Positions 6,172 to 11,869 of a DNA stretch of 24,081 nucleotides are shown piece after piece. Under the pieces are notes generated by a model. The model saw nothing but the letters and a program-made list of their open reading frames with translations, was not told the origin of the DNA and ran no database searches. The stretch comes from a virus. The translations under genes and the position numbers were made by a program. Where the stretch lies: positions 1 through 24,081 of IMG/VR virus record IMGVR_UViG_3300017758_000138. One strand, 5' to 3'. How positions within the stretch are numbered: the stretch's first letter is position 1; every line of letters starts with the position of its first letter.

Positions 6172-7711
6172 TGAGCCTGATCAGTTTCTCCAAAGCCAGC
6201 GGCTGCGGCTCATGGCTGAGGAGCTGGGCTGTCCGATCAGTGAGCGAACTGCGGCGATATACCTAGCTCGCGCACGCGGCGAGATAAGCGGCGTGACTAT
6301 TCCTCGCATGAAAGGCGAGCGGATGGACACCACTCCTACGCCTTGGGCATGGGAGGGCGTAATCATGGCCGGGACATTCAATCTGCTGGTGGCCCCGCCA
6401 AAGGTTGGTAAATCTGCGCTGATGGTTGGCATGATCGGAGCTTGGTGGCGAGGCGATGCGACATACCTAGGCCAACCGCTACATGGTCCATGCCCCAAGG
6501 TTTTCATCGTTGGGACTGACCAACCAGAGAACGATTGGCACACGCTGTTTGAGCGGGAGGGCCTCGTGGCTGCGGATGGCGGGCTCGGCGGTCCGGTTGA
6601 GATGCTCTGGCATACCGGCGCGCCGCTTCATCTGACGGCCGAGGGCATCGCGCACCTCGGCTCCATCGCTGAGCAGCACCCCCGATCGCTGTTCCTCGTC
6701 GATAGCTACCACGCTTGCATCAGCCCGCTCGGAGTTGATGAGGCTACAAGTGCATTTGATGGCCCGGCCCGCGATCTCGCTCATGCCCTAGCGCCTCATC
6801 AAGCCACGCTGGCGATGATCCATCACACCAACAAATCAGTGGCGGGCGGCAACGCAACCAACGCCTCTCGAGGATCAAACGCCCTCCCGGCCGCGGCGAG
6901 CCTGACGATTCTGATGAACTGGTTCCGGCAGCCAGCCGAGGGCCAGACTCAGCAGGATCACCGCGTCATCTTAAAAACGCAGGGGCGGGCCAAAGGCTCG
7001 ACGCTGCTGATTGAGCTGCACGATGATGGCTGGATCCATCACGGCGATGGTGAGGCTGTGCTTCAGGGCGAGGCGCTGCAGGAGGCGGCGGACGATCTGC
7101 AGGGCCGATCGGCTGATGTTTTTGATTACATCAACGAGCGGTGGATGATTGGTCAGTTTCCTTGCACCGTTGCTGAGCTGGCGCGCCGATTCAACCTCGA
7201 GGCCAACAAAATGCACCGATGCCTCAGAACGCTCAATAGAAAGGGGCTGGTGCATCAGGTCGGGCAAGCAGATACCGGAGCAGAGGGTGGCCGCCCAGCG
7301 GCCTTGTTTGCGCCAATCAACCCCCTCCCCGCTGAAGGGCAGATAAACGTGATAAAGGTGAAAAACCCTGACGATGCTCTCACTCTCACGCACGCGCGCA
7401 CCCAGGAACTAAGAGGTTTATCACCTTTATCACGTTCTTATCGGGGTTCTGGGGGAGGGGAGGTTAATCACCCTGCCTCTGAGGGTTTATCACCTCTGTC
7501 TGATGGCGACCCTGTAGAGCGTTTTTGCGGCGGCGAGTGGAGCAACGGTTGGGTTGTACATGACGCCAGCAATCCGTTGTCGATCACGATCTCAAAGCTG
7601 GGCACGCCCACGATCCAGTTCAGGAATCAGCGGCCTGATCTGGACATCCGTTCCTGCCGGGGCTCTGCATTTCCGGCTCACCTAGATGGGGTGGATCCGT
7701 TCGATTTCTAG
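6062..7711 (+). CDS. RecA-like replication ATPase (RepA/AAA_25 type helicase) with C-terminal winged helix
   Basis: In this 549-residue protein the ATPase core shows Walker A APPKVGKSA (residues 111-119), a TDQPENDW segment (152-159), Walker B SLFLVDSYHA with Asp214, and a sensor-like MIHHTNKS (252-259). This pattern fits the RepA/AAA_25 branch of RecA-fold helicases, used by phages and plasmids as replicative helicase or loader. An N-terminal HTH-like stretch (LMAEELGCPISERTAAIYLARARG) precedes it, and a winged helix follows (CTVAELARRFNLEANKMHRCLRTLNRKGLV, about 368-397). Residues 429-478 form a low-complexity linker encoded by nested inverted repeats and iterons; a small C-terminal domain ends the chain. 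The ATG at 6062 has GAAGG immediately next to it, too close to be ideal, so the start is not secure. Confidence 0.82.
   Translation: MVFTPDDSKSYVRPEALNDHRALLRDVQQAATAVISDEPDQFLQSQRLRLMAEELGCPISERTAAIYLARARGEISGVTIPRMKGERMDTTPTPWAWEGVIMAGTFNLLVAPPKVGKSALMVGMIGAWWRGDATYLGQPLHGPCPKVFIVGTDQPENDWHTLFEREGLVAADGGLGGPVEMLWHTGAPLHLTAEGIAHLGSIAEQHPRSLFLVDSYHACISPLGVDEATSAFDGPARDLAHALAPHQATLAMIHHTNKSVAGGNATNASRGSNALPAAASLTILMNWFRQPAEGQTQQDHRVILKTQGRAKGSTLLIELHDDGWIHHGDGEAVLQGEALQEAADDLQGRSADVFDYINERWMIGQFPCTVAELARRFNLEANKMHRCLRTLNRKGLVHQVGQADTGAEGGRPAALFAPINPLPAEGQINVIKVKNPDDALTLTHARTQELRGLSPLSRSYRGSGGGEVNHPASEGLSPLSDGDPVERFCGGEWSNGWVVHDASNPLSITISKLGTPTIQFRNQRPDLDIRSCRGSAFPAHLDGVDPFDF
7322..7494. repeat. 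Nested inverted repeats and iteron-like repeats inside the replication gene (candidate origin)
   Basis: A 22-base arm at 7346-7367 pairs with 7415-7436 with one mismatch. An outer 9-base pair, CCCCTCCCC at 7322-7330 and GGGGAGGGG at 7452-7460, has exactly the same axis (7391). The unit TTTATCACC recurs: 7417-7425, 7426-7434 (last base G), 7464-7472 (TTAATCACC) and 7486-7494 on the plus strand, plus inverted copies around 7348-7363. A G-rich run (7443-7463) lies among them. Iterons inside a replication-protein gene recall the lambda O gene, whose linker encodes the origin. Origin function is inferred. Confidence 0.6.
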
Positions 7712-7714
7712 GGC

Positions 7715-7743
7715 TTGCCATCTGGCGCGCCATGCTTTAGATT
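7715..7743 (+). promoter_or_regulatory. Promoter with embedded operator palindrome, copy 3
   Basis: TTGCCA (7715-7720), a 17-base spacer and TAGATT (7738-7743) form a plausible sigma70-type promoter. The palindrome TGGCGCGCCA occupies 7723-7732 in the spacer, two bases after the -35 box. The same geometry (TTGC box, two bases, palindrome) recurs at 8033-8050, which supports both. Confidence 0.6.
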
Positions 7744-7754
7744 CGTGGTGCCCA

Positions 7755-7775
7755 TAGCTGGAGACAGCTCTGTTC
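7755..7775 (+). promoter_or_regulatory. Leader hairpin carrying the ribosome binding site, copy A
   Basis: AGCTG-GAGA-CAGCT (7756-7769) is a 5-bp stem with a GAGA tetraloop of the stable GNRA class. The Shine-Dalgarno sequence GGAG spans the stem-loop border, and CTGTTC leads directly into the ATG at 7776. The 20 bases before the start codon are identical to those before the gene at 8117. Confidence 0.75.
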
Positions 7776-8009
7776 ATGATCAAATTTCAAAAAACAGGCG
7801 TGTTTTACGCGCCAGAGCTGCCCCGAGGCCCGTTCGCCGATGGCTGCAACGACGCCAGCTTTTCCTCGCCTGAGGAGGCCGCCGATCGTTACCCCGGCTG
7901 GAGGATTCGTGAATTCACCTGTTGGGGCACGCAGCCAGGCGATATCCACAACATCGAGCTATCAGGATTGGTGACCGTTTATAGCCCGGCCCCTGCCTAC
8001 ACACTCTGA
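7776..8009 (+). CDS. Small protein of unknown function behind operator-promoter 3
   Basis: The 77-residue product MIKFQKTGVFYAPELPRGPF has no recognised domain. It is a mixed alpha/beta composition with several aromatic residues (YPGWRIREFTCWG, then LSGLVTVYSPAPAY), suggesting a small folded beta-rich protein. It has its own promoter with an embedded palindrome and the duplicated leader hairpin, and it is followed by a strong GC hairpin, so it looks like a single-gene unit under regulated early expression, perhaps a host-takeover or anti-defence protein; that role is speculation. Confidence 0.65.
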   Translation: MIKFQKTGVFYAPELPRGPFADGCNDASFSSPEEAADRYPGWRIREFTCWGTQPGDIHNIELSGLVTVYSPAPAYTL

Positions 8010-8015
8010 TAAATC

Positions 8016-8034
8016 GGGCCCCTTCGGGGGCCTT
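8016..8034 (+). terminator. GC-rich UUCG hairpin after the 7776 gene (terminator-like)
   Basis: GGCCCC-TTCG-GGGGCC (8017-8032) is a perfect 6-bp stem with an extra-stable C(UUCG)G tetraloop, seven bases after the stop codon. Only two T residues follow, so it may be a weak terminator, a transcript-stabilising end, or an insulator upstream of the next promoter, whose -35 box begins at its last bases. Confidence 0.55.
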
Positions 8035-8061
8035 GCGCTATGGCGCGCCATATGCCAATAT
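8033..8061 (+). promoter_or_regulatory. Promoter with embedded operator palindrome, copy 4
   Basis: TTGCGC (8033-8038), a 17-base spacer and CAATAT (8056-8061) form a candidate promoter. The spacer contains the palindrome at 8040-8051 (ATGGCGCGCCAT), with its TGGCGCGCCA core starting two bases after the -35 box as in copy 3. The boxes are weak, which would suit an activated or tightly controlled promoter. Confidence 0.55.
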
Positions 8062-8095
8062 TCAATCACGGAGGCGATCCCCGACGCCCCCCCTA

Positions 8096-8116
8096 CAGCT
8101 GGAGACAGCTCTGTTC
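8096..8116 (+). promoter_or_regulatory. Leader hairpin carrying the ribosome binding site, copy B
   Basis: The same AGCTG-GAGA-CAGCT hairpin (8097-8110) plus CTGTTC that precedes the gene at 7776 is found directly before the ATG at 8117. This fixes the start at 8117 rather than at the upstream in-frame ATG at 8033, which would read through the promoter. Confidence 0.75.
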
Positions 8117-8350
8117 ATGGATTATCACCACGCCTCACTCGCTCTCCAAGAATGGCTTGAGGAGCAACAGCCCCAAGACCAACAGCCTGAGCTGGCCTAC
8201 TACTGCGAAGCCATCAACCCCGCTACCAACGAGGTGATCTGGGACGACTTGCTCTACACCGATGAGCAGCGCACCAAACGCCTCGAAGAGGCTGCTGCTG
8301 CTGGACTCACCCTGACCATCGAGGCAACCCCCGACGAGATCTGGGCATGA
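8117..8350 (+). CDS. Small acidic protein of unknown function, first gene of an accessory operon
   Basis: The 77-residue product MDYHHASLALQEWLEEQQPQDQQPELAYYCEA is acidic and rich in Gln and Glu, with no domain recognised. The start is set by the duplicated leader hairpin immediately upstream. It is coupled to the next gene by ATGA at 8347, and the following genes through 9393 are close-packed, suggesting one operon controlled by the palindrome at 8040. Confidence 0.65.
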   Translation: MDYHHASLALQEWLEEQQPQDQQPELAYYCEAINPATNEVIWDDLLYTDEQRTKRLEEAAAAGLTLTIEATPDEIWA

Positions 8351-8532
8351 ACATCGACAGCATGGACACCATTCAGCTCTGTTCCCTCATGCGGCAACGC
8401 CTCGAGCGCGCCGCCCGCACTGAATATCTCGAGATCCCCCTCGACATCCTCGCCAGCATCGAAGACGACGTCCTCCCTGCTCTCGAGTTCATCCTGACCA
8501 CCTACGAAAACCTGCCGGAATCCAACTCATGA
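8347..8532 (+). CDS. Small acidic helical protein, unknown function
   Basis: The 61-residue product is all-helical by eye (LCSLMRQRLERAARTEYLEI, then DILASIEDDVLPALEFILTTYE) and acidic. Its ATG overlaps the preceding stop as ATGA, and its stop overlaps the next start in the same way. An internal segment at 8374-8384 (CAGCTCTGTTC) repeats the end of the leader found before 7776 and 8117 and is followed four bases later by an in-frame ATG, so a shorter form starting MRQRLERAAR is possible. Confidence 0.55.
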   Translation: MNIDSMDTIQLCSLMRQRLERAARTEYLEIPLDILASIEDDVLPALEFILTTYENLPESNS

Positions 8533-8867
8533 CCGCCTGCCCCTCCATCCACCAGACCAAACAGTTCGAGATCGGACAGATCGTTTGCTCGAGCTATGGC
8601 TACAACATGACCATCGTCGAGTTTTACCTCGTCGATCGAATGACCAAATCAAACGTCTGGCTCCGCCCTATCGGCCGCCATGTCAAAAACGACGACGGCA
8701 AAGGAGACGGCACCGCTGAGCCCAGCCTCGACTTTAAAGCAGCCGACAGCATGGTCTTTCGTAAAAAGATCCAGCACAGTTGCGATGGCTGTCAGTTCAT
8801 CTCTGACAACATCAAGTCCTACTCAATCTGGAATGGACGCCCTCAGTATCACAACACTTGGGACTGA
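8529..8867 (+). CDS. Protein of unknown function, beta-rich N-terminus
   Basis: The 112-residue product begins MTACPSIHQTKQFEIGQIVCSSYGYNMTIVEFYLVDRMTKSNVWLRPIG, a pattern of alternating beta strands that resembles small barrel domains. A pair CDGC (about residues 86-89) and other Cys residues might bind metal but no full motif is present. The start overlaps the previous stop as ATGA. No homologue is recognised. Confidence 0.6.
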   Translation: MTACPSIHQTKQFEIGQIVCSSYGYNMTIVEFYLVDRMTKSNVWLRPIGRHVKNDDGKGDGTAEPSLDFKAADSMVFRKKIQHSCDGCQFISDNIKSYSIWNGRPQYHNTWD

Positions 8868-8868
8868 A

Positions 8869-9393
8869 ATGAAACCGTACGAAAAAGTCACCCTCTATCG
8901 CTACCGGCTCGAGCTTCAACAGGTCGTAATCGATCGTGAAGAGTTTGAAACCATCAACCAAAACCTCAAGGCACTTAAAACAGAAAACTACGAAGACTAT
9001 TGGTCTGGCTACCACGCCTTTAACAACCTCCCTTGGCAAGAGTTTTCTTGGGGGTATAACTACAACGGTTCAGTAGTGCCTGACGGCTATGGACAAGTAG
9101 CTTTTGCCGGCGATATGGACATGTACAGCCCTTGGCTTGTTGATTTAGAAGAGGGCGCAGATCCTCCGTGGGTCGAGTCCCTAGATGAGTTGCAAGTCAA
9201 CGATGCTCGCCAATCAAAGGTTGTCCTCGATAAACAAGAAGAATATCGACAACAAGAGTTGGAGCAACAACGTGAAGAGGCTATTGCAACTGGAAGTTAT
9301 CCCGCATGGTTTACAACACCAAACGTAGAGCGCGATTTTTTGATTGACGGGCAAATTGTCCATGTCAAACCTGCCCCTAAATCGGATGATTAA
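8869..9393 (+). CDS. Acidic, Glu/Gln-rich protein of unknown function
   Basis: The true start is the ATG at 8869, one base after the previous stop; longer readings in this frame run through the preceding gene and look like shadow text. The 174-residue product starts MKPYEKVTLYRYRLELQQVVIDREEFETINQNL and has a Tyr/Trp-rich middle (YEDYWSGYHAFNNLPWQEFSWGYNY), then a Gln/Glu-rich helix (DKQEEYRQQELEQQREEA) and a basic C-terminal segment. I recognise no family. It is the last gene before a 132-base intergenic region. Confidence 0.6.
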   Translation: MKPYEKVTLYRYRLELQQVVIDREEFETINQNLKALKTENYEDYWSGYHAFNNLPWQEFSWGYNYNGSVVPDGYGQVAFAGDMDMYSPWLVDLEEGADPPWVESLDELQVNDARQSKVVLDKQEEYRQQELEQQREEAIATGSYPAWFTTPNVERDFLIDGQIVHVKPAPKSDD

Positions 9394-9525
9394 CCTGCAG
9401 CTGTCGGGGAGCCTGACGCCTTCGGGCTGAAAGCCATACAACACCCAATGTGCAAAACGGGAAAAGCAGGGCGCGATTAAAACAGCGCGATCCATCCCCC
9501 GACATCACAATTCAAATCTTTTTTT
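9394..9525 (+). other. Structured 132-base intergenic region (possible leader RNA)
   Basis: The region is bounded by an inverted repeat, TGTCGGGG (9402-9409) and CCCCGACA (9497-9504). Inside, AGCC (9410-9413), GGCT (9425-9428) and AGCC (9432-9435) can form two mutually exclusive hairpins, and GCGCGAT occurs twice (9471-9477 and 9485-9491). It ends in a run of seven T (9519-9525) directly before ATG 9526. No known riboswitch consensus is recognised. It could be a terminator plus leader, a small RNA, or a regulatory 5' UTR. Confidence 0.4.
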
Positions 9526-9885
9526 ATGACTCAAGAATCTTGGACCACCTCTGTCTCAAAAGACGGAATCTCAAAAGCTGCCCGACTGCATCCAGAAATC
9601 GCTGAGTTTGCTGTTCAGATTGTCAAACGAGACTTGAAGTTCATCAAAAAATCAGGGATCAAGATGTTTAAACGCAGGCTTTACGAGGATTTATACGAGA
9701 TCGACATGTTTTTGCAGGAGGCTGAAACACGTGGAAAAGTTCTCGACGTGCCCATCGTTGGCGTTGCTGTAATCAACTTTGGGCACGAGAGCAACGCTCG
9801 TATTCCCTTGACTGCTGAGCAGTGGGAAAAAGAGCGCGACATGCTGACCGCTCGACCCGGTCATAACAGAGGCTTTAAAGCATGA
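9526..9885 (+). CDS. Basic helical protein of unknown function
   Basis: The 119-residue product has a Lys/Arg-rich helical middle (VQIVKRDLKFIKKSGIKMFKRRLYEDLYEIDMFLQEAE) and a short beta segment VPIVGVAVINFG. No domain is recognised. Its start is preceded only by a T7 tract with no Shine-Dalgarno sequence, unlike most genes here, so translation may use a U-rich leader or depend on the structured region upstream. The next gene overlaps its stop as ATGA. Confidence 0.6.
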   Translation: MTQESWTTSVSKDGISKAARLHPEIAEFAVQIVKRDLKFIKKSGIKMFKRRLYEDLYEIDMFLQEAETRGKVLDVPIVGVAVINFGHESNARIPLTAEQWEKERDMLTARPGHNRGFKA

Positions 9886-10214
9886 CCTCAGATATTTACC
9901 ACAAACGCCTCCACGGCACAGATCTGATTGCTCAAGTCAAAATGTCAGCCAAGCTCCGAAAAGCTGCTCTTGTTATCCGCTGCGGCTATACCAAAATTGT
10001 TGGAACTCAGGGTCGCATCCTCCCGGATTACGACGCGTTCTACACATCCTTGAATGAGGCCAAACGTGAGCACGAGCAGGTTGTCAGCTTCGTACAACAA
10101 AACAGCAACGATCACAAAACTTTCCTCGACTATGAACGCCGACTTCGAGACGCCTACGCCAAATCCAAAAATCAGGGTGCTAAACACCGGCGTTATCCGT
10201 ATCCAAATCGATGA
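9882..10214 (+). CDS. Basic protein of unknown function
   Basis: The 110-residue product starts MTSDIYHKRLHGTDLIAQVK. It has a helical beginning, a short strand-rich middle (LVIRCGYTKIVGTQGRILPDYDAFYTSLNEAK) that ends in a helix, and a very basic C-terminus (RRLRDAYAKSKNQGAKHRRYPYPNR), so nucleic-acid contact is conceivable. No family is recognised. It is coupled by ATGA to the preceding gene. Confidence 0.6.
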   Translation: MTSDIYHKRLHGTDLIAQVKMSAKLRKAALVIRCGYTKIVGTQGRILPDYDAFYTSLNEAKREHEQVVSFVQQNSNDHKTFLDYERRLRDAYAKSKNQGAKHRRYPYPNR

Positions 10215-10329
10215 TCTGGTTGGCTTTGTTGACTCCCAACATCTGATAAATGCAAAAACTTTGCAGCTGCAGGTAACGTGGCGTCAGCGAAACAATCCTT
10301 GTGGATTCAATCAACAGCCTGAAGTCTGA
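10132..10329 (+). CDS. Small protein of unknown function, start uncertain
   Basis: The frame from ATG 10132 gives 65 residues (MNADFETPTPNPKIRVLNTGVIRIQIDDLVGFVD and onward). The central part looks like folded beta-rich protein, but the first 28 codons overlap the preceding gene by 83 bases; a GTG at 10177 would cut the overlap. It also overlaps the methylase gene start by 29 bases. It fills the 86-base space between two firm genes, which argues that something is encoded here. Confidence 0.45.
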   Translation: MNADFETPTPNPKIRVLNTGVIRIQIDDLVGFVDSQHLINAKTLQLQVTWRQRNNPCGFNQQPEV

Positions 10330-11869
10330 TCATAAAAATGCACGGAAACGCACAGATCGATCCTCTGAACTAATCAAAGAGTCCCTACAGCGCTACGGCG
10401 CCGCTCGCTCCATCGTTATCGACGAAGAAAATCGCATCCTTGCCGGCAACGGCACTGTCGAGGGCGCTAAGGCTGCAGGCATCAGCAACATTCGAGTTAT
10501 CGAAACAGAGGGCGACGAAATCATCGCGGTGCGCCGCACTGGTTTATCCGAGGAGCAAAAAGTCGGCCTCGCCCTCGCTGATAACCGCACGTCTGATCTC
10601 TCTACCTGGGATCAGGAGATGTTGAACCGCCTCTCTGATGAGCATGACATCAGCCCTTGGTTCTCCGATGCAGATCTAACCGGCCTCGCAGAGGCGGAAG
10701 ACCTCGCGGCGTTTGATGAGGCTATTGACGATTCGATTGAGGCAGAAACAGCCCAGCCCGGCGCAAAGCTTGCAGATCGTTTCGGCATTGCTCCGTTCTC
10801 AATCCTCAACGCTCGTGAGGGTTGGTGGCAGGAGCGCAAACGACAGTGGCTGGATCTCGGCATCCAGTCAGAGGTCGGTCGAGAGGGCAATCTCCTCGGC
10901 ATGTCCGAGACAGTGCTTCAGCCTGATGAGCAGTTGCGCCAGCTAAAGGAGGCCCTGCAGGCTGGAGGCGGCGCAGGCTACGGCGGCATCAACGCCAAAA
11001 TCCCCGGCTACTACCAAAAGAAAAACGCAGGCATGAGCGACGAGCAAATCGTCGCCGAGTTCCTCGACTCTGGCTCTCAGATCGGTGCAGGCACCTCGAT
11101 TTTCGACCCTGTCCTGGCTGAGCTGGCTTACCGCTGGTTCTCTCCCCCAGATGGCGTCATCCTCGATCCGTTCGCTGGCGGATCAGTCCGCGGCATCGTT
11201 GCCCTGAAATCAGGTCGGCAGTACATCGGCTGCGATCTTCGGGCTGAACAGGTCGAAGCCAACCGCGCCCAGGGCGCAGAGATCACCCCGGACAACCCGC
11301 CGATTTGGTACTGCAGCGACTCCCGCAACATCGACCGGGTTTGCGAGGGCCTGCAGGCCGACATGATCTTCTCCTGTCCTCCCTACGCAGATCTCGAGGT
11401 TTACAGCGACGATCCAAAGGATTTGTCCACCCTCCCCTATGACCAGTTCGTTGAGAGCTACCGGGAAATTATTGCTAAATCCTGCAGCCTCCTGAAAGAC
11501 AACGCCTTCGCCTGTTTCATCGTTGGCGACGTACGCGACAAAAAGGGCAACTATTACAACTTTGTTGGCGACACCATCAAAGCGTTCACCGATGCAGGGC
11601 TCAGCTACTACAACGAGGCGATCCTCATCACTCCCGTCGGCACCCTGCCGATCAGGGCCGGCCGCACGTTTGCTAGCACCCGCAAGCTGGGCAAAACCCA
11701 CCAGAACGTTCTCGTGTTCCTCAAAGGCGATGCCCGCAAAGCCGTGGCCGCTTGCGGCGAATGCGATTTCGCAGAGGTCGAAGAGCAGCCCGCAGAGCAC
11801 GGCCCCGTAGCTGAGAGCACTGAGTACGGCGAGAAACTGACCGCTGATTCCATCGGAGGTGAGCTTTGA
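10301..11869 (+). CDS. ParB-like domain fused to DNA methyltransferase
   Basis: The 522-residue product begins at GTG 10301 with a ParB/sulfiredoxin-like domain (about residues 20-105; the conserved core is RILAGNGTVEGAKAAG at 46-61), a fold used for DNA binding or nucleotide hydrolysis. A spacer containing ILNAREGWWQERKRQWLDLG (168-187) follows, a block typical of phage proteins of this architecture. The methylase domain shows the S-adenosylmethionine motif DPFAGGS (289-295) and the catalytic motif SCPPY (358-362), which belongs to the amino-methyltransferases that make N6-methyladenine or N4-methylcytosine. It probably modifies phage DNA to avoid host restriction. It is coupled to the next gene by a TTGA overlap. 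Confidence 0.88.
   Translation: MDSINSLKSDHKNARKRTDRSSELIKESLQRYGAARSIVIDEENRILAGNGTVEGAKAAGISNIRVIETEGDEIIAVRRTGLSEEQKVGLALADNRTSDLSTWDQEMLNRLSDEHDISPWFSDADLTGLAEAEDLAAFDEAIDDSIEAETAQPGAKLADRFGIAPFSILNAREGWWQERKRQWLDLGIQSEVGREGNLLGMSETVLQPDEQLRQLKEALQAGGGAGYGGINAKIPGYYQKKNAGMSDEQIVAEFLDSGSQIGAGTSIFDPVLAELAYRWFSPPDGVILDPFAGGSVRGIVALKSGRQYIGCDLRAEQVEANRAQGAEITPDNPPIWYCSDSRNIDRVCEGLQADMIFSCPPYADLEVYSDDPKDLSTLPYDQFVESYREIIAKSCSLLKDNAFACFIVGDVRDKKGNYYNFVGDTIKAFTDAGLSYYNEAILITPVGTLPIRAGRTFASTRKLGKTHQNVLVFLKGDARKAVAACGECDFAEVEEQPAEHGPVAESTEYGEKLTADSIGGEL

Noticed and set aside
6619-7187. Two further GGCGCGCC octamers at 6619-6626 and 7180-7187
   Set aside because: They lack the flanking T...A that completes TGGCGCGCCA, sit within clear coding sequence and have no promoter boxes, so they are probably ordinary codon combinations.
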